Shown here in pieces: positions 63,601 to 64,000 of a stretch of DNA of 64,000 nt; positions within the stretch are counted from its first letter, which is position 1, and each line of letters opens with the position of its first letter. A program made the position numbers and the translations under genes. The stretch is from an uncultured Saprospiraceae bacterium (GTDB taxonomy: Bacteria; Bacteroidota; Bacteroidia; Chitinophagales; Saprospiraceae), in NCBI GenBank assembly GCA_937921825.1, contig CAKZVK010000073.1:1-64000 (forward strand), written 5' to 3'. The notes under the pieces are model-generated. The model searched no databases and was not told where the DNA came from. It saw only the letters and a program-made list of their open reading frames with translations.

Positions 63601-64000
63601 ATGGCAAACGCAATTTATAAAGTACCAACACCGAAAAACGAACCTTGTCTGCACTATGCGCCTGGTAGCGTAGAAAGAGCCAACGTTAAGTCTGCTCTGA
63701 AAGCAATGAGAGCTAAAAAAGTAGACATTCCTATGGTCATCAATGGCCAAGATGTATACACCAAGAGTAAAGGAAAATTACATCCACCCCATGACCTAAA
63801 GCATACCTTAGGCACTTACTCTAAGGGATCTAAAAGCCACGTGAAATCTGCTATCGCAGCAGCACTTTCAGCTAAAGAAAAATGGGCTAAAACACCATGG
63901 CAAGACAGGGCTGCAATCTTTCTGAAAGCTGCTGATATCATCACGGGACCATGGAGAGCTAAAATGAATGCTGCAACCATGCTTGCCCAGTCTAAGAACA
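63601..64000 (+). CDS. pruA: 1-pyrroline-5-carboxylate dehydrogenase, N-terminal part (cut by window edge)
   Basis: The frame is open from the ATG at 63601 to the window end (133 codons). It reads YKVPTPKNEPCLHYAPGSVERANVKSALKAM, IPMVINGQDVYT and AAALSAKEKWAKTPWQDRAAIFLKAADIITGPWRAKMNAATML. This is the N-terminal region of the ALDH4A1-like P5C dehydrogenases, which oxidise glutamate semialdehyde to glutamate. It would finish the route started by ornithine aminotransferase. The catalytic Cys lies beyond the window. Confidence 0.88.
   Translation, partial: MANAIYKVPTPKNEPCLHYAPGSVERANVKSALKAMRAKKVDIPMVINGQDVYTKSKGKLHPPHDLKHTLGTYSKGSKSHVKSAIAAALSAKEKWAKTPWQDRAAIFLKAADIITGPWRAKMNAATMLAQSKN

Noticed and set aside
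1-64000. tRNA, rRNA or riboswitch
   Set aside because: None of the intergenic gaps showed a cloverleaf or a recognisable riboswitch core by eye; a covariance-model search would be needed to exclude small RNAs.

Overview
The window is a 64-kb piece of the chromosome of an AT-rich member of the Bacteroidota, probably a free-living aerobe of the Saprospiria type. The evidence is TonB-dependent receptors with CarboxypepD_reg-like or STN domains, an ECF sigma / FecR / receptor / DUF4249 cluster, secreted proteins with type IX secretion (T9SS) type A C-terminal sorting domains, LytS/LytTR regulation, and several TAnnTTTG-type -7 promoter elements. The subphylum is an inference; there is no rRNA gene and I see no tRNA gene.

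Layout. 1-8 kb: the end of a double AAA+ ATPase, then minus-strand genes for an outer-membrane barrel, a large TPR protein, ornithine aminotransferase (rocD) and dephospho-CoA kinase (coaE). 8-19.4 kb: thiamine-binding-fold protein, HscA-type Hsp70, queuosine-precursor-type transporter, citrulline hydrolase-like ctlX, an orphan type III polyketide synthase, a PAS histidine kinase, a TonB receptor and a T9SS-secreted protein. 19.4-27.3 kb: a compact integrated element of about 7.8 kb. 27.3-44.8 kb: PyrR-like phosphoribosyltransferase (the integration target), photolyase, dockerin-like T9SS protein, LytS/LytTR pair, folE-fabD-yqgE-ABC-F run, an RluA-type pseudouridine synthase, and a RibF protein fused to a family 2 glycosyltransferase. 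44.8-64 kb: Mrp and NifU Fe-S factors, pyrF, an exonuclease/GIY-YIG protein, NamZ-like hydrolase, a helix-hairpin-helix outer-membrane barrel, GSII-type glutamine synthetase, the ECF/FecR/TonB/DUF4249 operon, dihydrolipoyl dehydrogenase, a WG-repeat lipoprotein, coaD and the start of pruA.

The integrated element is the most interesting region. It lies between two exact 24-bp direct repeats. The right copy forms the 3' end of a phosphoribosyltransferase gene. The left copy still carries the displaced original 3' end, encoding the same Phe-Leu-Gln-stop with different codons. The element carries a tyrosine recombinase, winged-helix proteins, a DnaD-like replication protein, a DnaC-like helicase loader and a protein resembling phage small terminases. 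It has no structural, portal, large-terminase or conjugation gene. This gene set suggests a phage-satellite-like island. It also has candidate recombinase arm sites at both ends, an unexplained hairpin/T6/AGAAGTC repeat array behind the terminase-like gene, and a divergent promoter with three matching inverted repeats.

Pathway links: ctlX, rocD and pruA could together take citrulline to ornithine, pyrroline-5-carboxylate and glutamate, and glutamine synthetase is also present. coaE and coaD are the last two enzymes of CoA synthesis. HscA, Mrp and NifU all point to Fe-S cluster assembly. Every functional call was made by reading sequence motifs; no database search was run.
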